Shown: positions 43,864-52,982, counted from the stretch's first letter. The stretch is 64,000 bases of DNA from Mesorhizobium sp. (GCA_004020545.1 SAQE01000003.1:62001-126000); one strand, 5' to 3'. A program made the numbers and translations. The notes: generated by a model not told the origin, from the letters alone.

Positions 43864-43927
43864 TGGCTTCCTTTCAAAATGGACGAATTCTGACGTTCAA
43901 GACAGCTTCAGCTTCGGGACGAAGGCT

Positions 43928-44899
43928 CTAAAAAGGGCCGATCCGCGCCCTGAACACCCAACTTGACCTTCCGGTCTCGGGTGGAATGGGAGGGAACGGT
44001 GCTTGCTTGCGCACCAGCGTCAAAGCGAATTGATCGAGCTCGGCAGACCCTGAGCTTTCGGCGAGTTGCAGGTCGCTGATGCTGCCATCGGCCGCGACGA
44101 CGAAGACCACCCTGGCATTGTTGCGAGCCTTGGCCTGGACCGATTTCGAAACGCGACGGTTGGCGCGGGCGAGCTTCTTCTGGATTTCACCGCTGTAGCG
44201 GGATTCCAGGGCGTTGCCGGCGGCTGCCTGTTTCTTGCCCTTGCTGGCGATGACCGGCGCATCGCGCGCGTCGCCATCTGCTGCCTCCGTGCCGCGCGTT
44301 TCGACGGGTTCGCCTGACCCTGCCGATCCGGCTGGTGCGCTCGACGCCGCTGCCGGGGCTGGCGGCTGCTCGGGCTCGGCAGGGCGCGCTTCGGCGCTTT
44401 GAGGCTCGGTCGCCGGTGTCGGTTCGCTGCCAGTGGGAACACTCTGATCGTCTTGGCGCGCTATCGCGGCTGCCAGGATATCCGGCGTGGAAGCGGGCTC
44501 CCTGGCGGCTTCGGCCGGAGGCCGAGGCGTCACCGGTTCGCTTGCCGGTTGCGACGCCTCAGTCGGTGGAGTTGGCTGGACAGCCTGGCGTTTCTTCGCC
44601 TGCGGATCCGGCACCAGGGTTACATCCACCGCGCCGGACGCCTCATCATTCAAGGCGCTGCCCATGGCATCTGCGCCGGACTGGTCGGTGCCTTCGGCCT
44701 GAATCGCATCCGTGGAGTCGAATGTCCCGGCAGGCGCGAGCAGGAACGCGGCCGCCGCAGCGCCATGGAGCAGGCCGGAAGCGATGATCGCCACCGGCCA
44801 TTTGCGATGCCCGGCCGATTGCCGCGGCTGCATGAGCGGCTCGACCGGCGTGACCGCCGGTTCGCCGCCTGCGTCGGAGGGGTGATTGATGTCCTGCAT
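43928..44899 (-). CDS. tonB: TonB energy-transducing protein
   Basis: 323 residues. One membrane helix (about 34-56; VAIIASGLLHGAAAAAFLLA), a long periplasmic linker very rich in Pro, Ala and Glu (about 95-225), and a C-terminal TonB domain (about 235-323) with NARVVFVVAADGSISDLQLAESSGS split across strands. It carries proton-motive energy from ExbB/ExbD, which are not in the window, to the receptor encoded upstream. 128 bp separate it from the preceding gene, which could hold an internal promoter. Confidence 0.88.
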   Translation of the reverse strand: MQDINHPSDAGGEPAVTPVEPLMQPRQSAGHRKWPVAIIASGLLHGAAAAAFLLAPAGTFDSTDAIQAEGTDQSGADAMGSALNDEASGAVDVTLVPDPQAKKRQAVQPTPPTEASQPASEPVTPRPPAEAAREPASTPDILAAAIARQDDQSVPTGSEPTPATEPQSAEARPAEPEQPPAPAAASSAPAGSAGSGEPVETRGTEAADGDARDAPVIASKGKKQAAAGNALESRYSGEIQKKLARANRRVSKSVQAKARNNARVVFVVAADGSISDLQLAESSGSAELDQFALTLVRKQAPFPPIPPETGRSSWVFRARIGPF

Positions 44900-45027
44900 G
44901 TCTCGCGCCGAGACCTGCCGTGCAGGGCATGTGATTGTCAAATCAAGATCGGTTGCCGCCCATGGCGGCGGACCGCAGGCAGGCCACGCTCTGGCGTCTT
45001 GCTGAAAGGCCGGATGCAATTCCACCT

Positions 45028-45489
45028 CTATATGCCGAAAGCGATGGCGGTCTTGGTCGAAGTCTTCAACGCGCGCATGCAGGCCGCCGGCTCGACGCCG
45101 CTGCCGGCGCATTCGGTCGCGCTGTTGATCAGCACGCGGCTGAGCCTGCCGCAGTCGGCGCCGGCCAGATCAAAGCGCGCGACTTTCGTCTTGCCGGCCG
45201 GCAGGTCCTTGAAATCGAGCACGGCGAGGCGGTCGACGACACCGGCCTCATTGAACAGCGCGATCTCGAAAGCGGCCTTCGACAGGTCGGCGCCGAGCGC
45301 GTTGTTGACGACGAAGGTCAGCCGGCAGCCTTTTTCCGAAGGCTGCGCGGCGTTGAGTTCGAGGCTCAATGCCGGACCTTGGGCCGGTCCTGAGGCAGGA
45401 GCCGGCGCGGACTGGGCCCAGGCCGGCGCCGGGCCAAGCGACATCGCCAGCGCCGAGGTCAGGAGACGAAGCGATGTCGTCAGGCTCAT
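45028..45489 (-). CDS. Secreted protein of unknown function in the heme-uptake operon
   Basis: 153 residues. A signal peptide (1-25, ending APAWAQ) is followed by a Pro/Ala-rich linker and a small domain (about 45-145) with four Cys: GCRLTF, GADCGRL, ATECAG and PAACMRA. The pattern suggests two disulfides. The beta-strand-like stretches LTFVVNNALG and AAFEIALFNEAG hint at an immunoglobulin-like fold. I do not recognise the function. Its ATG overlaps the hmuR stop, so it is made with the heme receptor. No homologue with a named role comes to mind. Confidence 0.75.
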   Translation of the reverse strand: MSLTTSLRLLTSALAMSLGPAPAWAQSAPAPASGPAQGPALSLELNAAQPSEKGCRLTFVVNNALGADLSKAAFEIALFNEAGVVDRLAVLDFKDLPAGKTKVARFDLAGADCGRLSRVLINSATECAGSGVEPAACMRALKTSTKTAIAFGI

Positions 45490-47705
45490 GGTCGTCGGCC
45501 CCCAAAACGCATGGTTGCCGCCAGCTTCAGCGTGATGCCGGGTTCATAGAGGACGGCAGTCGTGCTTCCGTTGAGCGGGTTGGTGTATTTGACGTCGAAC
45601 AGATTGTCGGCGCGGAAGTCGACCTTGAGATTGTCGGTCGCCTGGTAACTGGCGAAGGCATTGACCAGCGTATAGTCCTTGGCCACGGGATTGCCCTTGG
45701 GCTTGCCGTTGTATTGCACCTCGCCACCGACCGTCAGCTTGTCTTCGAGGAAGCGCAAGCCGAGCTGCGCCGTCACCTGCGAGGAGGGGATGGTGGCGAG
45801 GTCGGCCCGCTCGCCTTCGTAAGAGATGGTGTGGCCGTTGAGGATAGAGGCCGACAGGCCGGCGTAACCCCAGCCGGCGTCGTAGACGCTTTCCAGTTCG
45901 AAGCCGTTGATCTTGGCCTTGGCGAAGTTCTGATACTGGAAGCAGATCGGGATGCCCGGGCCGAATGGGCAGCCGCTGGTCGGGTCGAAGGCCGACAGTG
46001 TGACGCCGTCGATATAGTCCTCGACATTGTTGTTGAAGTAGGCGGCCTTGAGCCGCAGCGCGTCGCCGTCTTCGAGAATATCGTTCTGCTTGTAGTTGAC
46101 GCCGAGCTCGACGGTCTTGCCGGTTTCGGGCTTGAGATTGGGGTTGGGCAGGAACGGGAAGGTGACGCCCGCCGGATGGTTGCCGCTGATCAGCGTCTCC
46201 GTCAGTGAGGGTGAGCGGTAGCCTTCCGCATAGGTGCCGTAGAATTGCAGGCCCGCGAGGCCGGCGCTCTCGAAGGGCGAGACGCCGACAGTGATGCGCG
46301 GCGACAGCCTGTCACCCGATGTCTCGTGGTCCGAGTGCTTCAGGCTGTAGCTGTCGTAGCGCAGACCGGTGATGACCTCGAGCCATTCCCAGGTCAGCTT
46401 GTCCTGGACATAGGCGCCCGACACGTCGCGCTTGCCCGACGGCGTGTAGAAGCTGTCGCCGCCGGCCGTGCCGCCCGTCTCGACGTCGTCGCCGACCCAG
46501 TCGCCGCCGTAAGTCAGCTCATGCGCGATGCCGGCGGTCTCGAAGCGCGAGGTGTTCCAGATATCGATGCCGCTCGTGCCGACATCGAAGGTCGACAGCG
46601 AGCCGGCGGGCAACACAACGGGGAGGCCGGTCGTCGGATCGAACCGGTTTTGCGGAACGAGCGTCGTCAGATCGAGATCGGTCTTGTTGTAGGAGGCGTT
46701 GATGTGGAGATCGAGCCAGCTCCTGGCGTCGTCGGTGATGTTGTAGCGGGCGGTGAAGGTGTTCGACTTGAGGTCGACATCGTTGGCGGGCACGCCGCTG
46801 CTGGTCTCCGTCCATCCGTCGCTGGAGCCGACCCAGCCGAGCTTCAGCTCGCTGTTTTCGCTCGGACGGATGGTGGTCTTGAGCAGACCGCTCAACACGT
46901 CGAAACCGGTGCCGGCCACGGTGTCGCCGCCGCCGTTCTTGTAGTCGCCGTAGTCGCGGTAGACGATGTTGCCCAGCGCGTCCCAGTTGTCATTGAAGCG
47001 GTAGGCGCCGCTGGCGCTGGTGGTCCAGCCCTTGCCGTTGCTTTCATAGCGCCCGGTGACGGAAGCGGCCCAGCTTTCCTCCGGCTTGAGGAAATCCTCG
47101 GCGTCCTTGGTGTCGAAGAAGACAACGCCGCCGATGGCGCCGGAGCCGTAGGTGTTGGCGACCGGGCCGCGGATCACGTCGACGGACTTGATGAGTTCGG
47201 GATCGACGTAGAAGGTCGATTGCGTGCCATGGTCGGAGCGCTGGAAATCCTGCCTGGCGCCGTCAACGATCACCGCGATTCGGCCGAAGTCCTGCAGGCC
47301 GCGGATGTTGATGCTGGAGCTGACGCGCCGCGCGTCGGCCTGCACGGCAACTCCTGGCACGCCGAGCAGCATCTCGTTCGGCGTCGTCGCCATGCGGCGC
47401 TCGAGCTGTTCCCGATCGACATGGCTGGCCGAGGCCAGCGACTGGATCGCCGTTTCGCCGGTGCGGCTGATGACCAGGATCTTGTCGAGCAAGGTTCCTT
47501 CGGCAGTGGCCTTCTCATCGGCCTTCTTTTTTTGGTCGGCCTGCAGATCGGTCACTGGCCGCGCCGCCTGTTGAGCTTTCGCGGCCGGCACGCCGAGCGC
47601 GATTGCCGCTGCTCCGGCCATCAATATGGCAATGCCGCTTGCCATCGATCGGAAGCCCGGGCCCGCGTCCGCTTGGCCCGTCCGTCCCCAATTCACCAAC
47701 CCCAT
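45486..47705 (-). CDS. hmuR: TonB-dependent outer-membrane heme receptor
   Basis: 739 residues. Signal peptide in the first ~44 residues (ending PAAKAQ), then a TonB-box-like region and plug domain (LGVPGVAVQADARRVSSSINIRGLQDFGR in two runs), then a 22-strand barrel. Heme receptor motifs are present: YRSP (FRAP-like) followed by a His in SGNHPAG and NPNL. The ATG at 47705 has GGAG seven bases upstream; an upstream alternative would add 18 residues. Divergent from hmuP across 197 bp with an iron box. Confidence 0.92.
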   Translation of the reverse strand: MGLVNWGRTGQADAGPGFRSMASGIAILMAGAAAIALGVPAAKAQQAARPVTDLQADQKKKADEKATAEGTLLDKILVISRTGETAIQSLASASHVDREQLERRMATTPNEMLLGVPGVAVQADARRVSSSINIRGLQDFGRIAVIVDGARQDFQRSDHGTQSTFYVDPELIKSVDVIRGPVANTYGSGAIGGVVFFDTKDAEDFLKPEESWAASVTGRYESNGKGWTTSASGAYRFNDNWDALGNIVYRDYGDYKNGGGDTVAGTGFDVLSGLLKTTIRPSENSELKLGWVGSSDGWTETSSGVPANDVDLKSNTFTARYNITDDARSWLDLHINASYNKTDLDLTTLVPQNRFDPTTGLPVVLPAGSLSTFDVGTSGIDIWNTSRFETAGIAHELTYGGDWVGDDVETGGTAGGDSFYTPSGKRDVSGAYVQDKLTWEWLEVITGLRYDSYSLKHSDHETSGDRLSPRITVGVSPFESAGLAGLQFYGTYAEGYRSPSLTETLISGNHPAGVTFPFLPNPNLKPETGKTVELGVNYKQNDILEDGDALRLKAAYFNNNVEDYIDGVTLSAFDPTSGCPFGPGIPICFQYQNFAKAKINGFELESVYDAGWGYAGLSASILNGHTISYEGERADLATIPSSQVTAQLGLRFLEDKLTVGGEVQYNGKPKGNPVAKDYTLVNAFASYQATDNLKVDFRADNLFDVKYTNPLNGSTTAVLYEPGITLKLAATMRFGGRRP

Positions 47706-47786
47706 GCCCCAACTCCAATTTTCAGGCTCGATGCTGGCTGGCGCGGGGCTTGCTCGCATTTTTGATCACATCCGGCGCCTTAAATG

Positions 47787-47841
47787 TTGACTCATTTAGT
47801 CCGGTAATGCACTGACTAGTAAACATGATAATTCGAGTCAA
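47787..47841. promoter_or_regulatory. Divergent hmuR/hmuP control region with inverted repeat
   Basis: TTGACTC (47787-47793) and GAGTCAA (47835-47841) are perfect inverted copies facing each way, so each could be a -35 or operator half for one of the two divergent operons. The RirA box lies within. Confidence 0.5.
47826..47840. promoter_or_regulatory. RirA-type iron-responsive operator (IRO)
   Basis: TGA-N9-TCA (TGATAATTCGAGTCA) matches the IRO consensus recognised by RirA in rhizobia. It lies between hmuR and hmuP, and rirA is 4.5 kb away. Confidence 0.7.
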
Positions 47842-47902
47842 GAATTGAATCGGCATTACGAGCGCCCGGCCTGGCAGCCGGCACAGCAGAAGGACCGACC
47901 CG

Positions 47903-48109
47903 ATGAACACGCACAATCCCAACGACTTCCGCTATCGCGTCCGCCGGCCAGACGACACGCAGATGCGCTATGAAAGGGTGCCGATGGCGGTGAGGACGCT
48001 GTCCAGCAACACGCTGTTCCAGGGCGAGCACGAGATCGGCATCGAGCATCATGGCGCGCTCTACCGCCTGAAGATAACCCGCCAGGGAAAGCTGATCCTC
48101 AACAAGTGA
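47903..48109 (+). CDS. hmuP: Hemin uptake protein HmuP (HemP family)
   Basis: 68 residues. The C-terminal HemP signature, [16 protein letters not shown], is complete, and the protein is strongly basic. In rhizobia HmuP helps Irr activate heme-uptake genes. GAAGGA lies before the ATG. First gene of hmuPSTUV; 53 bp before hmuS. Confidence 0.9.
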   Translation: MNTHNPNDFRYRVRRPDDTQMRYERVPMAVRTLSSNTLFQGEHEIGIEHHGALYRLKITRQGKLILNK

Positions 48110-48162
48110 ACAGGATCGGCAGGCGGTAGACGAGCAGACATCAGGCAATACAGGTGGACGAC

Positions 48163-49224
48163 ATGGACCAGCGCGTTAAGCCGTCGCCGGAAGAGATCCG
48201 GCGGGCGCGGGAAGACAATCCGAAGATGCGCGAGCGCGATCTCGCGGCCCAACTCGGCATTTCGGAGGCGGAGCTGGTCGCGGCGCATTGCGGTGTTGGC
48301 GTCGTGCGCGTCGAGCCGCGCGTCAACGACCTTCTGACCGGCCTCGAAGCGGTCGGTGAGGTGATGGCGCTGACCCGCAACGAGAGTGCGGTGCACGAGA
48401 AGATCGGCGTCTACGACAAGGTCGTCACCGGCAACCACAACGCCATGGTGCTCGGCGAGAACATCGACCTGCGCATCTTCCCAAAGGTATGGGCGCATGG
48501 CTTTGCCGTCGAAAAACGCGACGGCGGCGAGATCCGCCGCAGCCTGCAATTCTTCGATGCGGCCGGCGAGGCGGTGCACAAGGTGCATCTGCGCCCCGCC
48601 TCCAATCTCTATGCCTACCAGAAGCTGGTGGCGAGCCTCGAATCGTCGAACCAGGAACCGACCATCGCGATCGCCTCAAGCGAACCGGAAGGCGCGGAAG
48701 AGAGGCAGGGCTCGGTTGCCAGCATCGACGACCTGCGCAACCGCTGGAGCCGGTTGACCGACGTGCATCAGTTCTTCGGCATGCTGAAGACGCTGAAGCT
48801 CAGCCGCCGCGAGGCGGTGCGAATGGTCGGCCAGGACTTTGCCTGGTTGCTGGACAATGATGCGGTCGGCGCCATGTTCCACCACGCCGCCGAAGGCGAG
48901 ATGCCGATCATGTGCTTCGTCGGAAACCGCGGCTGCCTCCAGATCCATTCCGGTCCGATCAAGTCGGTCAAGCCGATGGGGCCTTGGATCAACGTGGTCG
49001 ACGAGACGTTCCACCTGCATCTCAGGACCGATCACATCCATGAGGTCTGGGCGGTGCGAAAGCCGACCAAGGACGGCCATGTCACCTCGCTCGAGGCCTA
49101 TGATGCGAATGGCGGCATGATCATCCAGTTCTTCGGCAAGCGCCACGAAGGCGAAAACGAGCGGGAAGACTGGCGCTTCCTGGCCGAGAACCTGCCCCGC
49201 ATTCCCAGCCCGACCGCTGCATGA
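48163..49224 (+). CDS. hmuS: Hemin-degrading factor HmuS (HemS/ChuX family)
   Basis: 353 residues in two homologous halves (about 30-180 and 200-350), as in HemS. The second half contains RNRWSRLTDVHQFFGMLK and VDETFHLHLRTDHIHEVW with several His suited to heme contact. The family binds heme in the cytoplasm and either stores or degrades it. AGGTGG lies seven bases before ATG 48163; an upstream GTG at 48154 is possible. Confidence 0.93.
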   Translation: MDQRVKPSPEEIRRAREDNPKMRERDLAAQLGISEAELVAAHCGVGVVRVEPRVNDLLTGLEAVGEVMALTRNESAVHEKIGVYDKVVTGNHNAMVLGENIDLRIFPKVWAHGFAVEKRDGGEIRRSLQFFDAAGEAVHKVHLRPASNLYAYQKLVASLESSNQEPTIAIASSEPEGAEERQGSVASIDDLRNRWSRLTDVHQFFGMLKTLKLSRREAVRMVGQDFAWLLDNDAVGAMFHHAAEGEMPIMCFVGNRGCLQIHSGPIKSVKPMGPWINVVDETFHLHLRTDHIHEVWAVRKPTKDGHVTSLEAYDANGGMIIQFFGKRHEGENEREDWRFLAENLPRIPSPTAA

Positions 49225-49235
49225 GGCAAGACCAG

Positions 49236-50123
49236 ATGCGTGTTGTTTTCCGTTTCCGCTCGGCGCTTGCGCCGATGTTCGGCGTTCTGTTCGCTGTCCT
49301 GTCTGCCGGGGCCAACGAAAGCGCGGCCGTCTTCTCGGATACGTCGCGGATCGCTTCGATCGGCGGCTCGATCACCGAGATCGTCTATGCGCTCGGCGAG
49401 GAAGGTCATCTCGTCGCCCGCGATTCGACCAGCTCTTTCCCGCAAGCCGCGCTCGAGCTGCCCGATGTCGGCTATATGCGTGCGCTGTCGCCTGAGGGCG
49501 TGCTCTCGGTCAATCCAAGCGGAATCCTGGCACTGCACGGCAGCGGCCCGAAGGAAGCGGTCGACGTGCTGAAGAAGTCGAGCGTACCCTTCGTCGAAGT
49601 GCCCGAGCATTACAGCCATGAAGGCATCCTCGAAAAGATACGCGTCGTCGGCAGGGCGCTTGGCGTCGACGCCAAGGCCGAGAAACTGGCGGCCGAGATG
49701 GATGCGAAGCTGAAGTCGGCCGAGAAGCAGACGGCTTCGATCAAGCAGCGCAAGCGCATCCTGTTCGTGCTGTCGACGCAGGGCGGCAAGATCCTGGCCG
49801 CTGGCAGCGACACCGCCGGCGACGGTATCATCAAGCTGGCCGGCGCCGTCAACGCAGTCGAGGGTTTTTCCGGCTACAAGCAGATGTCCGACGAAGCGAT
49901 CGTCACCGCGAAGCCGGACGTGATCCTGACCATGAAGAATGCGGGGCCGCCGATCTCCGAGGATGAGCTGTTCGCCAATCCGTCGATCGCCTCGACGCCC
50001 GCGGGTGCCGCCCGCAAGGTGATCAGCATGGACGGCGGCTATCTGCTGGGCTTCGGGCCGCGCACGGCCGAAACCATCCACGATCTCGCCGTCTCGCTCT
50101 ACGGCAGCCAGGTCACGGACTGA
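49236..50123 (+). CDS. hmuT: Periplasmic heme-binding protein HmuT
   Basis: 295 residues with a signal peptide (about 1-28). Fits the class III solute-binding fold: IASIGGSITEIVYALGEE, the VGYMRALSPEGVLSVNPS segment conserved in heme-binding HmuT/ShuT (the Tyr is the likely heme ligand) and a long helical connector (KLAAEMDAKLKSAEKQ). GAGG nine bases before ATG 49236 supports it; ATG 49221, overlapping the hmuS stop, is possible. Confidence 0.92.
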   Translation: MRVVFRFRSALAPMFGVLFAVLSAGANESAAVFSDTSRIASIGGSITEIVYALGEEGHLVARDSTSSFPQAALELPDVGYMRALSPEGVLSVNPSGILALHGSGPKEAVDVLKKSSVPFVEVPEHYSHEGILEKIRVVGRALGVDAKAEKLAAEMDAKLKSAEKQTASIKQRKRILFVLSTQGGKILAAGSDTAGDGIIKLAGAVNAVEGFSGYKQMSDEAIVTAKPDVILTMKNAGPPISEDELFANPSIASTPAGAARKVISMDGGYLLGFGPRTAETIHDLAVSLYGSQVTD

Positions 50124-50129
50124 GCGGCG

Positions 50130-51233
50130 ATGGCCGAACAGTCGATTGTCGGGCCTGTGGGCAAAGTGGGGATGTCGGCCAATGGCGATCGCTCGGCACG
50201 GGCAAGGGTCGTCATCCTGCTTTTGTCGCTTGCGCTTGCGCTATCGATATTCCTGTCGCTGACCTCGGGCGCTTCGGACGCGTCGGCCATTCGCGTCATC
50301 CGTGACTGGCTCACCGAAGCCGTGCCGATCGATGCGGCGCTTGCCGCCCGCGACCGGCTGATCGTCTACGACATCCGCATGCCGCGCGTGCTGCTCGGCG
50401 TGCTGATCGGCGCGGCACTCGCGGTTTCCGGCGCGGTGATGCAAGGTCTGTTCCGCAATCCGCTCGCCGATCCCGGGCTGATCGGCGTCTCCGCCGGCTC
50501 GAGCCTTGGCGCGGTGGCGGTCATCGTGCTCGGCACGACCTGGCTTGCGCCGGTGACGCTTGCCCTCGGTACCCTCGCTTTGCCGCTGGCGGCCTTTTTC
50601 GGTGGGCTGGCGGTGACGTTGCTGCTTTATGCGATCGCGACGCGGCACGGCCGGACGTCGGTCGCCACGATGCTGCTCGCCGGCCTGGCGATAGCAGCCC
50701 TTGCCATGGCGCTGACCGGCATCCTGATCTTCATGGCCGACGATCGGCAATTGCGCGACCTCACCTTCTGGCAGCTCGGGTCGCTTGGCGGTGCGACATG
50801 GCCGAAGATCGGCACGGTCGGACCGGTGATCGTGCTGGCGCTGGCCGCGATGCCGTTCCTGTCGCGCGGCCTCAACGCGCTGGCGCTTGGGGAAGCGACC
50901 GCTGGCCATCTCGGCATTCCGGTGCAGCGTTTGAAATATACGGCCATCGTCGGGGTTTCAGCGGCGGTCGGCGCGTCGGTTGCCGTCAGCGGCGGCATCG
51001 GCTTCATCGGCATCGTCGTGCCGCATCTGCTGCGCCTCGCGATCGGTCCGGAAAACCGCTATTTGCTGCCGGCCTCGGCCTTGCTCGGTGCCTCGCTGCT
51101 TCTGCTTGCCGATGCGGTCGCCCGCACCATCGTCGCTCCGGCCGAACTGCCGATCGGCATCGTCACGGCGGTCGCCGGCGCGCCGTTCTTCCTGTGGATC
51201 CTGCTGCGTAAGCGCGGCATCGTCGATTTGTGA
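50130..51233 (+). CDS. hmuU: Heme ABC transporter permease HmuU
   Basis: 367 residues of the FecCD/BtuC family with about ten membrane helices. Signature parts: YDIRMPRVLLGVLIGAALAVSGA, LFRNPLADPGLIGVSAGSSLG and GFIGIVVPHLLRLAIGPENR. It starts 6 bp after the hmuT stop. Works as a dimer with HmuV. Confidence 0.94.
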   Translation: MAEQSIVGPVGKVGMSANGDRSARARVVILLLSLALALSIFLSLTSGASDASAIRVIRDWLTEAVPIDAALAARDRLIVYDIRMPRVLLGVLIGAALAVSGAVMQGLFRNPLADPGLIGVSAGSSLGAVAVIVLGTTWLAPVTLALGTLALPLAAFFGGLAVTLLLYAIATRHGRTSVATMLLAGLAIAALAMALTGILIFMADDRQLRDLTFWQLGSLGGATWPKIGTVGPVIVLALAAMPFLSRGLNALALGEATAGHLGIPVQRLKYTAIVGVSAAVGASVAVSGGIGFIGIVVPHLLRLAIGPENRYLLPASALLGASLLLLADAVARTIVAPAELPIGIVTAVAGAPFFLWILLRKRGIVDL

Positions 51234-51240
51234 GCTGTCC

Positions 51241-52029
51241 ATGATCGAGGCACGCGACATCTCCGTGGCGATCGGCAATAAACGCATCGTTTCGCATGTC
51301 AATTTCGCGGCGCGGCCGGGCGAAGTGACGGCAATCGTCGGTCCGAACGGGTCGGGCAAGACGACCCTGCTCAAGGCGTTAACCGGCGAGCTTTCCTATG
51401 CCGGCACGGTCCTTCTCAACAGCCGAGATCTGTCCGGCATGAAACCGGCGGAGGCAGCGACGCTTCGCGCGGTGCTGCCGCAGTCGACCTCGCTGTCATT
51501 TGCCTTCACCGTGCGCGAGATCGTTCGTCTCGGCCTGATCAGCGGTCGTTCGGGCGTGCTGCCTGGCGAGGATGCGCGCCTGCCTGAGCGGGCGCTGGCG
51601 CGCGTCGATCTCGACGGCTTTGCCGGCCGTTTTTATCAGGAGCTTTCCGGGGGCGAGCAGCAGCGCGTACAACTCGCCCGCGTGCTGTGCCAGGTCTGGG
51701 CGCCGGTGCTGGAGGGCAGGCCGCGCTTTCTCTTCCTCGACGAGCCGGTCTCCAGCCTCGACGTCAAGCACCAGCTCATCATCCTGAATATTGCGCGCGA
51801 CTTCGTCCGCCGTGGCGGCGGCGTGGTGGCGATCCTGCACGACCTCAACCTGACGGCCATGTATGCCGACCAGATTTTCGTGCTGCATCACGGCCAACTG
51901 GCGGCTGCCGGCTCGCCAGCGGACGTGCTGAAAGACGAATTGATCGAGAAGGTGTTCGACTGTCGCCTCAAGGTTGGCGTGCTGCCTTCGGCGAACATGC
52001 CGTTCGTGCTGCCGCAATCGGCTGCATAG
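51241..52029 (+). CDS. hmuV: Heme ABC transporter ATP-binding protein HmuV
   Basis: 262 residues. Walker A GPNGSGKT, signature LSGGEQQRV, Walker B FLFLDEPVSSLD, H-loop ILHDLN. It lies 7 bp after hmuU and closes the rightward operon. Supplies ATP energy for heme entry. Confidence 0.95.
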   Translation: MIEARDISVAIGNKRIVSHVNFAARPGEVTAIVGPNGSGKTTLLKALTGELSYAGTVLLNSRDLSGMKPAEAATLRAVLPQSTSLSFAFTVREIVRLGLISGRSGVLPGEDARLPERALARVDLDGFAGRFYQELSGGEQQRVQLARVLCQVWAPVLEGRPRFLFLDEPVSSLDVKHQLIILNIARDFVRRGGGVVAILHDLNLTAMYADQIFVLHHGQLAAAGSPADVLKDELIEKVFDCRLKVGVLPSANMPFVLPQSAA

Positions 52030-52056
52030 GCTTGGCGGCGAGGACGGTTTCCTGCC

Positions 52057-52265
52057 TTCGTCATCCACGGGCGGAGCGGGAGCGAAGCGGACGCGGAGAC
52101 CCGAGGATCCATTCCGTTACATCAACCGAAGAATGCAGCGATCCAGAACGAGTGCTGGCGCCGACGCCGCCAGATCTGCATCGCTGCGGCGCTCGAACGT
52201 CACGGAATGGATTCTAGGGTCTGCGCTGCGTCGCTGCGCTCCTTGCTCCGCCCTGGAATGACGAA
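52057..52265. repeat. Large imperfect palindrome, rhizobial dispersed repeat
   Basis: About 60-bp arms (52057-52117 and 52202-52265) are imperfect inverted copies, both ending TTCGTCAT outward and ATTCCGT inward; an 84-bp centre separates them. Such arms with GCGGAGC...GGAGCG composition are a common intergenic repeat in Mesorhizobium-like genomes. It fills the 282-bp hmuV-rirA gap, where no gene is seen. Confidence 0.75.
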
Positions 52266-52311
52266 ATCATGGGCGGCGGCGCCCCTCGAGAACCAAGTCG
52301 CTAGGGCTCAA

Positions 52312-52773
52312 TCAAGCCGCCGGAGCGCGCTGCTCCAAGAGGTCAATGCCGAGCAGATGGCGCACGCTCGAGCGCGCGGCGATGAGATCGGCGATCGTGT
52401 AGCGGGAGAGCACGGCGAAGAAGGCGTTGAGCGCTTCGCGCAGCGCCGAATTCAGCGCGCAGCTGTCGACCAGAGGACATTCGGCGGCGTCGTTCTCGAA
52501 GCATTCGGCCATGGCGAAGCTCTCTTCGGTGACGCGCACGACGTCGAACAGGCTGATCTGCTCGGCCGGGCGGCCGAGCCTCACGCCGCCGTTGCGGCCG
52601 CGCACCGTCTCGACCAGGCCGGCCTCGACCAGCGGCTGCAGGATCTTGAACAGGAACAGCTCCGAAACCGAATAGGCGGCGGCGATCTCCGGGATACGGC
52701 TCAGCCTGTCGGTGTTCGCGGCGCAATACATCAAGATGCGCATCGCGTAGTTGGTTTGGCGCGTGAGCCGCAT
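52312..52773 (-). CDS. rirA: Iron-responsive Rrf2-family regulator RirA
   Basis: 153 residues. Rrf2 winged helix (YSVSELFLFKILQPLVEAGLVETVRGRNGGVRL) followed by three Cys at 91, 99 and 105, the exact positions known to ligate the Fe-S cluster of rhizobial RirA. RirA represses iron-uptake genes when iron is ample. GAGGAT precedes the ATG. Placement beside the hmu operons, which carry an IRO box, suggests direct control. Confidence 0.93.
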   Translation of the reverse strand: MRLTRQTNYAMRILMYCAANTDRLSRIPEIAAAYSVSELFLFKILQPLVEAGLVETVRGRNGGVRLGRPAEQISLFDVVRVTEESFAMAECFENDAAECPLVDSCALNSALREALNAFFAVLSRYTIADLIAARSSVRHLLGIDLLEQRAPAA

Positions 52774-52818
52774 GGTATCCTCGCGAAAATATTAGCTTGG
52801 ACCGAATATGGCCCATAG

Positions 52819-52835
52819 TTTGGAACAATTCCAGA
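52819..52835. promoter_or_regulatory. Palindrome upstream of rirA, possible Irr/ICE-like element
   Basis: TTTGGAA-CAA-TTCCAGA has one mismatch. It resembles the AT-rich palindrome of iron control elements (TTTAGAA / TTCTAAA type) bound by Irr. It lies 46 bp before the rirA ATG. Confidence 0.4.
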
Positions 52836-52982
52836 CTGGAGGGGTACATAGCTGAATAATCTTGTCAACTTTTTGTGCATGTCGGCGCGTATGGCGGCCA
52901 GTGCATCCCAGCAGGCTTTAACGAGCGATTCGCCGGCGCAGGCACTAGATAAGTTCGGGTGCAAATAGGGAACGGCCTTTTC

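Noticed and set aside
43928-44899. Frameshift or fusion in the Pro/Ala-rich centre of tonB
   Set aside because: Low-complexity linkers are normal for TonB, and both ends are intact in one frame.
46245-47765. Long plus-strand reading frame opposite hmuR
   Set aside because: Shadow of the receptor gene; no domain or start signal.
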